From: JAEUOS01 sp965279115
Lineage (GTDB): Bacteria; Pseudomonadota; Gammaproteobacteria; Burkholderiales; JAEUOS01
Length of the DNA stretch: 64,000 bases
Assembly: GCA_965279115.1 (NCBI GenBank)
Contig: OZ257137.1
Coordinates: 310,001-374,000, forward strand
Direction: 5' to 3'
The position numbers and the translations under genes were made by a program. Each line of letters begins with the position of its first letter. Position 1 is the first letter of the stretch. The notes beneath the pieces were generated by a model. The model was not told where the DNA came from. It was given only the letters and a program-made list of their open reading frames with translations, and ran no database searches. Of this stretch, positions 42,107 through 49,869 are shown in pieces.

Positions 42107-43075
42107 ATGCCACTAAATATCCTCGTACTCGGCGCCGGCGCGACCGGCGGCTATTTCGGCGGCCGTCTCGCGCAGGCGGCCCATCTCGGCAAGACCGATG
42201 CAAAGGTCACCTTCCTGGTACGCCCGAAGCGGGCCGATACCTTGCGCGAACACGGCCTCAGGGTCGAAACCCCGCAAGGCGGCTTCAACATCCCGGTACG
42301 CACCGTCCTGCATACCGAACTGCAACCCGAGTACGACCTGGTGCTGCTTTCCTGCAAGGCCTACGACCTCGAATCCTCGATCCTCTCCATCTATCCCGGC
42401 ATGCGCCCGGACACCCTTGTCCTGCCGGTGTTGAACGGCCTGGCGCACTTCGACCGCCTCGACAGGGAATTCGGCGCCCGGCGGGTGCTGGGGGGGTGCT
42501 GCCACATCGCCGGCAACCTGAGTCCGGAAGGCGTGGTGCGCCAGATGACCGACCTGCAACGCATCACCTTCGGCCTGCGCGTGGAGAACGGCGCGAACGC
42601 CGGGCCGATTCTCGACGCGTTTGCCGCGGCGTTCAAACAGACCCCGGTCGACGTGCGCCATACCGACAAGGTACTGCTGGAGATCTGGGAAAAGTATGTC
42701 CTGCTGGCGACCCTGGCCGGCATGACCTGCCTGATGCGCGGCGCGGTCGGCGACATCATGGCCAGCGACGACGGCGAGGCCCTGATGCTGCGCATGCTGG
42801 CCGAGTGCACGGCGGCGGCGCAGCACGCCGGGCATTCGCCGCGCCCCAATGTGCTCGAAGGCACGGCCAAGATGCTCACCACGCGCGGTTCGATCTTCAG
42901 CGCATCGATGCAGCGCGACCTCGAATCCGGCGGCAAGACCGAGGGCGCGCACATCGTCGGCGACATGCTGGCACGCGCGCGTGCCGCGGGCAGCGATGCC
43001 ACCTTGCTGGGTATCGCCTGGGCGCACCTGCAAACCCGCGAGGCGCGCCTGGCGCGCGAGAACCCGGCGGGCTGA
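42107..43075 (+). CDS. Ketopantoate reductase (PanE/ApbA) family protein
   Basis: 322 residues with an N-terminal Rossmann motif LNILVLGAGATGGYFGGRLA and the C-terminal helical domain with KVLLEIWEKYVLLATLAGM, containing the conserved catalytic Lys and Asn/Glu-type region, and SMQRDLESGGKTEGAHIVGD. Housekeeping PanE reduces 2-dehydropantoate to pantoate with NADPH; Burkholderiales carry several paralogues, so the pathway assignment is provisional. It ends one base before the MOSC gene starts. Confidence 0.85.
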   Translation: MPLNILVLGAGATGGYFGGRLAQAAHLGKTDAKVTFLVRPKRADTLREHGLRVETPQGGFNIPVRTVLHTELQPEYDLVLLSCKAYDLESSILSIYPGMRPDTLVLPVLNGLAHFDRLDREFGARRVLGGCCHIAGNLSPEGVVRQMTDLQRITFGLRVENGANAGPILDAFAAAFKQTPVDVRHTDKVLLEIWEKYVLLATLAGMTCLMRGAVGDIMASDDGEALMLRMLAECTAAAQHAGHSPRPNVLEGTAKMLTTRGSIFSASMQRDLESGGKTEGAHIVGDMLARARAAGSDATLLGIAWAHLQTREARLARENPAG

Positions 43076-43076
43076 C

Positions 43077-43919
43077 ATGGCCGTCATCGCCTCGCTGCAC
43101 ATTTACCCGGTCAAGAGTTGCCGTGGTATCGACCTTGATGCCGCCACCCTCGGACGGGCTGGCCTGGAAAGTCGCGGCGCCGGTGACCGCGAGTGGATGG
43201 TGGTCGAGGGCAATGGCCGCTTCCTGACCCAGCGCGAGGCGCCGCGCATGGCGCTGATCGCACCCGCACTCGAAGCCGCGGCGCTGGTCCTGCATGCGCC
43301 CGGCATGGCGCCCCTGCATGTGCCGCTTGAACTGCCGTTCGGCCGCGCCGCCGACCTCGCAGTGCTGGTCTGGAACCACGCCTGCCGCGCATTCGACGAA
43401 GGAGATGGCGCGGCGCAGTGGCTGACGCAATGCCTCGGCCGCAACGTGCGCCTGGCACGCTTCGATCCGGCCCACAAGCGTTTCTCGAACCGCGAGCGCA
43501 CCGCGGGCAGCGAGGCGCTCAACCGTTTTTCCGACGGCTACCCCATGCTGTTGGTTTCGCGCGCCTCGCTGGACGACCTGAACAACCGCCTGCAGGAGAA
43601 CGGTCGTGATCCCCTGCCGATGAACCGCTTCCGCCCCAACATCGTGATCGACGATGTCGGTCCGTTCGATGAAGACCGCATGGTGTCGCTCAGTGCCGAC
43701 GAGGTGGTTCTAAGGCCGGTGAAGCCGTGTCCGCGCTGCCCGATTCCCTCGATCGACCAGGCCACCGGCATGCGCGGGCCGGACCCTCTCGACATCCTGG
43801 CACGCTACCGCGACGATCCGGCCCTGGGGGTGATCTTCGGACAGAACACGATTGCCGCCAACGGCGTCGGCTCCACGCTGCGGATCGGCCAGCGGTTCGA
43901 GACGGAGTGGAACTTCTGA
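43077..43919 (+). CDS. MOSC domain protein (mARC/YcbX-like)
   Basis: 280 residues: N-terminal beta-barrel (IASLHIYPVKSCRGIDLDAA) followed by the MOSC domain with DGYPMLLVSRASLDDLNNRL, MNRFRPNIVIDD and the Cys-containing VKPCPRCPIPSIDQATG. MOSC proteins such as mARC and YcbX carry the molybdenum cofactor on a Cys and reduce N-hydroxylated compounds. ATG 43077 sits two bases after the PanE-family stop. The presence of a molybdenum hydroxylase elsewhere in the window shows the cell makes this type of cofactor. Confidence 0.88.
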   Translation: MAVIASLHIYPVKSCRGIDLDAATLGRAGLESRGAGDREWMVVEGNGRFLTQREAPRMALIAPALEAAALVLHAPGMAPLHVPLELPFGRAADLAVLVWNHACRAFDEGDGAAQWLTQCLGRNVRLARFDPAHKRFSNRERTAGSEALNRFSDGYPMLLVSRASLDDLNNRLQENGRDPLPMNRFRPNIVIDDVGPFDEDRMVSLSADEVVLRPVKPCPRCPIPSIDQATGMRGPDPLDILARYRDDPALGVIFGQNTIAANGVGSTLRIGQRFETEWNF

Positions 43920-44806
43920 ACCCCACCCCTCGCCCCGCCGAACACGGCGGCATGTTGCTGGGGTTCACCGGGGTGCTGATCTTCAGCCTCACCCTGCCGG
44001 CGACCCGTGTCGCGGTAGCGCACCTCGACCCGATTTTTGTCGGGCTGGGCCGCTCGCTGGTGGCCGCCGTTTTCGCCGCGGTGTTTCTGCTGGCCATACG
44101 CGCACCCTGGCCGAACCGCCGGCAAGCCTGGCACCTGACCCTGAGCTCGGCCGGTGTCATCGTCGGATTTCCGGCGCTCACGTCCCTGGCGATGCGTGAC
44201 GTGCCCTCCGCCCATGGCGCCATTGTCGTCGGCTTGCTGCCGCTGGTGACGGCGCTGATGGGCGCATGGCTGCATCATGAACGGCCGTCCATCGGCTTCT
44301 GGATCGCTGCCGCCGTGGGCAGCGCACTGGTGGTCTCGTTCGCCATTTTCCACGGAGGCGGCGGCCTGCACACGGCCGATCTGGCGCTCCTCGGTGCGGT
44401 GATCCTCGGCGCCTTCGGTTACGCCCAGGGCGCCCTGGTCACGCGTGAACTCGGCGGGCGCGAAACCATCAGCTGGTCGCTCATCATCAGCGCGCCGTTC
44501 CTGGCCGTGCCGGTGGCGCTGGCCGCGCAACGCAGCGATTTCGCCGCTGCGACCGCCATCGAATGGGCCGGTTTCGCCTACGTCGCCATCTTGAGCCAGT
44601 ACATCGGCTTTTTCGCCTGGTACAAGGGTCTGGACCTGGGCGGCGTGGCACGCGTGTCGCAGGTGCAGTTGCTGCAGGTATTCCTCACCATGTTGTTCGC
44701 GGCATTGCTGCTGGGCGAGAAGGTCACGCCGGTGATGATCGGCTTCGCGGTCGCGGTGGTGGTCACCGTCGCCATCGGCCGTCGCATGCCGGTTCGGCGC
44801 AACTGA
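43907..44806 (+). CDS. EamA/DMT-family exporter
   Basis: About 299 residues, ten membrane helices in two EamA repeats (MLLGFTGVLIFSLTLPATRV; LGAVILGAFGYAQGALVTRE). Such carriers export amino acids or metabolites. The start is uncertain: GTG 43907 overlaps the MOSC stop by 13 bases, and the only later candidate in range is ATG 43952, just before the first helix. It closes a run of co-directional genes from pepN to here. Confidence 0.82.
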   Translation: MELLNPTPRPAEHGGMLLGFTGVLIFSLTLPATRVAVAHLDPIFVGLGRSLVAAVFAAVFLLAIRAPWPNRRQAWHLTLSSAGVIVGFPALTSLAMRDVPSAHGAIVVGLLPLVTALMGAWLHHERPSIGFWIAAAVGSALVVSFAIFHGGGGLHTADLALLGAVILGAFGYAQGALVTRELGGRETISWSLIISAPFLAVPVALAAQRSDFAAATAIEWAGFAYVAILSQYIGFFAWYKGLDLGGVARVSQVQLLQVFLTMLFAALLLGEKVTPVMIGFAVAVVVTVAIGRRMPVRRN

Positions 44807-44828
44807 TCACCCCGCGCGCGGCGGGAGG

Positions 44829-46439
44829 TCAGGCGGCCTTGCGAATCAGGTCAGCCGCCTTCTCGCCGATCATGATGGTGGGCGCGTTGGTGTTGCCGGA
44901 CACCAGTTCCGGCATGATGGACGCATCGGCCACGCGCAAGCCGGCAATGCCTTTCACGCGCAACTCGAGATCCACGACGGCGCTCTCGTCGGCGCCCATG
45001 CGGCAGGTGCCGACCGGGTGGTAAATGGTGTCGGCACGCTCGCGAATGGCGCGATCGACCAGCGCTTCATCGTCCGCATCGAGGCCATCGGTATAGAGCT
45101 CGCGCCCCTTGTAGGGCGCGAAGGCCGGGGCATCGAGGATGCGCCGCATCAGCCGGAAGGCGCGCACCAGCGTGGCGGCGTCTTCCGGGTCGGAAAGGAA
45201 TTCGGGGTCAATCAGGGGCGCTACCCGCGCATCAGGCGACGCAAGCCACACGCGGCCGCGCGAGCGCGGATTGAGAACACAGGCATGCAGGGAATAGCCA
45301 TGGCCGAAATGCGTGGTGCGGTTATGGTTGTCCACCATCGCGATGACGAAATGCAGCTGCACATCCGGCTCGGGCAGATCAGGCATGGTGCGCACGAAGC
45401 CGCCGACCTCGGCGAAGTTGGTCGTGATCATGCCGCGCCGTTCGCGCCGGTAGCGGGAAATTTCCTGCAACAGCCTCACGCCGCCACCCAGTGAAAGGCC
45501 GAAGAGCTCCTTCGACGCATGGCGGCGGTTGATGACGTAATCGATATGGTCGTGCAGGTTGGCGCCCACCCCGGGCGCATCGACCAGCGGCGCAATGCCG
45601 TTTTCAAGCAGGTGCGCCTTGGGACCGATACCCGAGCACATCAACAACTGCGGGGAGCGGAACGCACCCGCGCTCAAGATCACCTCGCGCGCCGCCGTTG
45701 CCGTCTCCAGCAGACCGCCCCGCGCGAACTCGACGCCGGTCGCCCTGCCACGACTGATGCGCACCTTGAGCGCCTCGGCAGCGGTAAGCACGGTCAGGTT
45801 GGGCCGCGTCATCACCGGGTGCAGGTAGGCACGCGCCGCGCTGCATCGCTGGCCGTCCTTCTGCGTGACCTGGTACGCACCCACGCCCTCTTGGTTGCCG
45901 GTATTGAAATCGGCCACCTGCGCAAGGCCGCATTGGGTGGCGGCGTCGATGAACACCTGGCCGAACCGGTTCGGCGTGCGCAGGTCCGCCACATTGAGTG
46001 GCCCCCCCTTGCCATGCAGGGGCCCGTCGCAGCGTTCGTTGTTCTCAGCCTTCAGGAAATAAGGCAGCACCTCATGCCACGACCATCCGGCACAGCCGTG
46101 GCCGCCCTGGCTTGCAGGCGCGGCCCAGCGGTCGTAATCCGAGGCGCGGCCGCGCAGGTAGATCATCGCGTTGATCGACGATGACCCGCCCAGGGCCTTG
46201 CCGCGCGGCTGGTAGCCGCGCCGGCCATGCAGGCCGGGTTGCGGCACGGTCTCGTAACCCCAGACATTGAGCTTGAGGGGCGCCATCGCGGCAAAGCCCG
46301 CGGGCGCGCTGATGAGCGCCGAATCGTCCCGCCCGCCCGCCTCGAGCAGGCACACCCGCACTTCCGGGTCTTCCGACAGGCGCGCCGCAAGCACGCAGCC
46401 CGCGGATCCGCCACCCACGATCACATAATCGAATTCCAT
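44829..46439 (-). CDS. GMC-family FAD oxidoreductase (choline/alcohol dehydrogenase type)
   Basis: 536 residues. FAD fold YVIVGGGSAGCVLAARLSED, GMC signature 1 PRGKALGGSSSINAMIYLRG, signature 2 GAFRSPQLLMCSGIGP, and the catalytic His region at the end (TIYHPVGTCRMG and GNTNAPTIMIGEKAADLI). These enzymes oxidise alcohols to aldehydes with FAD. Similar to BetA but also to many alkyl-alcohol and polyethylene-glycol dehydrogenases, and there are no betaine genes nearby, so the substrate is not assigned. Convergent with the EamA gene. Confidence 0.9.
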   Translation of the reverse strand: MEFDYVIVGGGSAGCVLAARLSEDPEVRVCLLEAGGRDDSALISAPAGFAAMAPLKLNVWGYETVPQPGLHGRRGYQPRGKALGGSSSINAMIYLRGRASDYDRWAAPASQGGHGCAGWSWHEVLPYFLKAENNERCDGPLHGKGGPLNVADLRTPNRFGQVFIDAATQCGLAQVADFNTGNQEGVGAYQVTQKDGQRCSAARAYLHPVMTRPNLTVLTAAEALKVRISRGRATGVEFARGGLLETATAAREVILSAGAFRSPQLLMCSGIGPKAHLLENGIAPLVDAPGVGANLHDHIDYVINRRHASKELFGLSLGGGVRLLQEISRYRRERRGMITTNFAEVGGFVRTMPDLPEPDVQLHFVIAMVDNHNRTTHFGHGYSLHACVLNPRSRGRVWLASPDARVAPLIDPEFLSDPEDAATLVRAFRLMRRILDAPAFAPYKGRELYTDGLDADDEALVDRAIRERADTIYHPVGTCRMGADESAVVDLELRVKGIAGLRVADASIMPELVSGNTNAPTIMIGEKAADLIRKAA

Positions 46440-46685
46440 CTCACGAGCCTTTCATTCTCAACCCGGGTCCCTCCGCGTCGGGCTCGCTGCATTCAAGCGC
46501 GGCCAGGCGGCCTGCGCTTTCGAAACCTGTAAAGCCATTGAAGTCTAAGCCGAACCCGCACCATTGCGGCGTTGCATCAGTGGAGCAACATCTCTAGAAA
46601 TGCGCTTGACCCGAAGCGTCGAAGCGGCCGCAACGTGATCGCCGAAGGCGGCGCCGGCCGTCGCCATCCGTCGCGCCCGCGCGTC

Positions 46686-47768
46686 TCACGGCCTGGCGGT
46701 CAGCCGCAGCGTCGTCCCATGGCTCACGACGCCGAATTCGGCCGCTGGCACGCCGGCCTTTGCGAGTTCCGCCGCCAGGCGGCGCGGCGGTTCGTCAAGC
46801 GACTCGTCGGTCAGTTCAAAGGTGCCCCAGTGGATGCCGAGCGACCGACGCGCGCCAAGGTCCTTGTGGATGCGCACGGCCTCGGCCGGATCCACATGCT
46901 GGGTCGCCATGAACCAGCGCGGCTCGTACGCGCCAACCGGGAGCATGGCGAAATCCACCGGGCCAAGACGCGCGCGGATGTCGGCGAAGTCCTGCGAATA
47001 ACCGGTATCGCCGGAAAAAAACGCGCTGAATCCCGGCGCCCTGAAATACCAGCCGCCCCACAGGGTGCGAAACCGGTCGTCGAGTCCGCGTGCGGACCAG
47101 TGTTGCACTGGCGTGAAATGGATTTCGATGCCCTTGAAGTCACGCTTGTCCCACCAGTCCATTTCCACCACGTCGGCGATGCCGAGTTTCTCGAACCACG
47201 GCTTGTTGCCCAGCGGCACGAAAAAGCGCGGACTGCCGCCGCTCTGCCGCGCAAGGCGCACCACCGTGCCCTCATCAAGGTGGTCATAGTGATTGTGCGA
47301 CAGCACCACCGCATCCACATGCGGCATTTGCTCGAAAGTCAGTGCCGGGCGGACCAGTCGCCGCGGCCCGGCGAACGACACCGGCGAGGCGCGCTCGGTC
47401 AGGTGCGGATCGGTGAGGATATTGACGCCAGCCACCTGCAGCAGCACCGTGGCATGGCCGACCCAGGTGGCGGTGATCTCGCTGCGATTGGCGCGCAGCC
47501 AGGCCACATCCGGCGAGAGCACCGGAAAGGCATAGCCGTTTGCCGGCGGTTTCGGCAACCCGTCACGGGTGCGTTCCCACTGCCACTTCCAGAAATTCGT
47601 TCCGCTGTTGCCCAGGTTGGCAACGTAATTGTTGCGAAATCCGTCGGGCGTGTGGTGCGGCCTGGCGCGATCGTAGTAAGGATTGCCGGGCGTGGCACAA
47701 CCCATGACGGCCAGCGCCGGCAACAGGAGGACCCGCAAAGCGGTCCAGACCGGCCCTGAAAAAAACAT
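46686..47768 (-). CDS. MBL-fold hydrolase, NAPE-PLD/UlaG-like, putative lipoprotein
   Basis: 360 residues from ATG 47768 (AAGGGG five bases upstream; a frame start at 47801 is less likely). A hydrophobic N-terminus ends in LPALAVMGCATPG, a lipobox-like Cys. The metal motif is LSHNHYDHLDEGT, with WVGHATVLLQVAGVNILTDP before it and FSGDTGYSQDF and GIHWGTFELTDE later. This arrangement belongs to the N-acyl-phosphatidylethanolamine phospholipase D/RomA-like group. Probably envelope-bound phosphodiesterase or lipid hydrolase; not proven. Confidence 0.85.
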   Translation of the reverse strand: MFFSGPVWTALRVLLLPALAVMGCATPGNPYYDRARPHHTPDGFRNNYVANLGNSGTNFWKWQWERTRDGLPKPPANGYAFPVLSPDVAWLRANRSEITATWVGHATVLLQVAGVNILTDPHLTERASPVSFAGPRRLVRPALTFEQMPHVDAVVLSHNHYDHLDEGTVVRLARQSGGSPRFFVPLGNKPWFEKLGIADVVEMDWWDKRDFKGIEIHFTPVQHWSARGLDDRFRTLWGGWYFRAPGFSAFFSGDTGYSQDFADIRARLGPVDFAMLPVGAYEPRWFMATQHVDPAEAVRIHKDLGARRSLGIHWGTFELTDESLDEPPRRLAAELAKAGVPAAEFGVVSHGTTLRLTARP

Positions 47769-47964
47769 CAAAACCCCTTGAATGAAAAGGATATTTCTCA
47801 TTTATCCGGCGTACCCGGCAAAGAACCGCGGCGATGATACGCGATGTCCCCGCACCTCTGGACAAGCTCAATTTCCAGGCCTCGCGGCCGATAACCAGAG
47901 GGAACCAGGCGCGACCCGCAAGATTGTCGGGGCCGCGACCATTCAAGGGACCGTGGAGGGAACC

Positions 47965-49626
47965 ATGCTTTGCAAGACATTCACTGCCGCCGCCGCCGCG
48001 GGGGCCCTCATCACTTGTGTCGGCGCGCAAGCCTCCTGGCAGGTGGTGGACACCAATTCGCGCGTGCAGACCGAAGTCGACCTGGCGACCGCCAACCGCA
48101 AGGACGGCGTGGTCACCGGTTGGGTGCAGCACACCTTCTCGAAAAAGGCGACCACGCAGACCGGCGCATACTTCGTATACCGCACCATGAAAGAACAGGT
48201 GCGACTGGACTGCACGCAGAACACCTCCACCGTATTGACGCGCGGCTACTTCGACGACGACGGCAGCGAGATCGCGTCCATCAAGGGAACCGGCGAACCG
48301 CGTGCTGTCATGCCTGATACGCCGGAGCAGCGCGTCCTCACACGGCTCTGCAACCCGACTTCGGACGTGGCCAAGGCGCCGCGCGCAAGAACACCCGCCG
48401 CAGCGGCGAAGAAAGTCGCAGCGGCTACCGCCGACCCGCGCTTCATGGACGGCCCCGCTCCGCAGGCGCGCACCGGCATCATCCGCGCAGCAGCGGAATC
48501 CCATGCGCCGGCGCCCGCCGCCGCCGCGCTTGCCAAGCCTGCGGACAAGGTTGACGCCAAACCCTCCGAAAAGGGGGCGGGAGACGCCAAGATGGTCGAC
48601 ATCAAGCCTTCGCTGAAAGCGGAAGCCGAGAAAGCCGCGGCCGCAGCAAAGGGCGCCACTCCCGCCAAGGAGGCCCACGCCCCCGCCAAGGAGGCCCACG
48701 CCCCCGCCAAGGACGCCCAGGCCTCCACCAAGGAAGCCCAGGCACCTGCAAAAGATGCGCACGCGGCCGCCCCCAGGCTCCCGGTACGCGAAGTGTCCAA
48801 CCCGCACGATGCGCGCGCCATGAAAGCCCGCGTCGGTGCGCCGCTCCCCCCCGAACCATCAGCCCGCACCAGGGTCGCCATGCTCACCGGCCACGGGGCC
48901 GCGCCCGCGAAGATCAAGGAAGCCACCGGACATGCCGGACACGGCCACGATGCCCACTGGGACTACGAAGGCGAGTACGCGCCCTACCGCTGGGGCGACA
49001 TGAAGCCGGACTTCGCCAGTTGCAAGGTCGGCACCCGTCAGTCGCCGATCGACATCCGCAACCCCGTGATCGGCGAGGTCGAACCGATCCGCTTCCACTA
49101 CGAGGATGTGTCGCTGAAGGTCACCAACAACGGCCATACCATCCAGGTGGACTATGCGCCGGGCAGCTTCATCCTGTTCGGTGGCAACCGCTACGAGCTG
49201 GTGCAGTTCCACTTCCATTCCCCCTCGGAGGAGCGCATCAATGGCCGCGCCTTCGACATGGTGGCGCACCTGGTGCACAAGAGCGCCCAGGGCCGCCTTG
49301 CGGTGGTCGCAGTCCTGCTCACCGTAGGCGCCGAGCAACCGATGCTGCAACATGTGTGGAACGCCATGCCTGGCACCCGCGACCGCACCCGTGAACGCCT
49401 CGATGTGACCATCAACGCCCAGCAATTGCTGCCCGCGGACCGCACCTACTACAGCTACATGGGCTCACTGACCACGCCGCCGTGTACCGAAGGCGTGCAG
49501 TGGCTGGTGATGAAAACCCCGGTGGAAATTTCACGCGACCAGGTGGCGCACTTCACCGCCCTGTATCCAATGAATGCGCGCCCGCTGCAGGCGCACAACG
49601 ACCGCCTCATCAAGGTCGGCAAGTAA
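47965..49626 (+). CDS. Secreted alpha-carbonic anhydrase with N-terminal adhesin-E-like domain
   Basis: 553 residues. Signal peptide (CKTFTAAAAAGALITCVGAQ), then about 110 residues resembling the surface-adhesin protein E-like domain (SWQVVDTNSRVQTEVDLATA; GAYFVYRTMKEQVRLDC). An Ala/Lys/Pro-rich linker of about 180 residues with heptad repeats (PAKEAHA) follows, then a complete alpha-carbonic anhydrase (HWDYEGEYAPYRWGDM; VGTRQSPIDIRNP; ELVQFHFHSPSEERING; DMVAHLVHKSAQG; YMGSLTTPPCTEGVQWLV). The three zinc His are in FHFH and AHLVH. It interconverts CO2 and bicarbonate outside the cytoplasm. GGAGGG precedes the ATG. Much longer than usual alpha-CAs (about 240). Confidence 0.9.
   Translation: MLCKTFTAAAAAGALITCVGAQASWQVVDTNSRVQTEVDLATANRKDGVVTGWVQHTFSKKATTQTGAYFVYRTMKEQVRLDCTQNTSTVLTRGYFDDDGSEIASIKGTGEPRAVMPDTPEQRVLTRLCNPTSDVAKAPRARTPAAAAKKVAAATADPRFMDGPAPQARTGIIRAAAESHAPAPAAAALAKPADKVDAKPSEKGAGDAKMVDIKPSLKAEAEKAAAAAKGATPAKEAHAPAKEAHAPAKDAQASTKEAQAPAKDAHAAAPRLPVREVSNPHDARAMKARVGAPLPPEPSARTRVAMLTGHGAAPAKIKEATGHAGHGHDAHWDYEGEYAPYRWGDMKPDFASCKVGTRQSPIDIRNPVIGEVEPIRFHYEDVSLKVTNNGHTIQVDYAPGSFILFGGNRYELVQFHFHSPSEERINGRAFDMVAHLVHKSAQGRLAVVAVLLTVGAEQPMLQHVWNAMPGTRDRTRERLDVTINAQQLLPADRTYYSYMGSLTTPPCTEGVQWLVMKTPVEISRDQVAHFTALYPMNARPLQAHNDRLIKVGK
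48661..48765 (+). repeat. Five 21-base tandem repeats inside the carbonic anhydrase linker
   Basis: Units at 48661, 48682, 48703, 48724 and 48745. The first two are identical; the last three are increasingly diverged. They encode PAKEAHA, PAKEAHA, PAKDAQA, STKEAQA and PAKDAHA. In frame, so copy number can change without frameshift. Confidence 0.9.
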
Positions 49627-49733
49627 CAAGCGGCACGCGGACGCACCACATCCGCGGTATCGACCGGCACGGGCAAACAAGCCCCGGCCGGCGGGAATGC
49701 CAGGACCGGTTTGTTCTCCTCTGGCAGTTCTTT

Positions 49734-49765
49734 CGGCAGGGCGTCTCCGCCCTGCCGTTTTTTTT
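49734..49765 (+). terminator. Intrinsic terminator after the carbonic anhydrase gene
   Basis: CGGCAGGGCG-TCTC-CGCCCTGCCG followed by eight T: a textbook rho-independent terminator about 110 bases after the stop. Confidence 0.95.
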
Positions 49766-49869
49766 CTTTGCGCTGCACAATGCATGCGCCTGACGACCGC
49801 ACACCGACCGCGCTAAACTGTTTATCACCATATAAATTAACCGGCGGCGCGCCGGAAAAGGTGGAGACA

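Noticed and set aside
48661..48765. Possible CRISPR-like direct repeats
   Set aside because: Units are contiguous without spacers, are multiples of three and encode an in-frame heptad repeat of the carbonic anhydrase linker.
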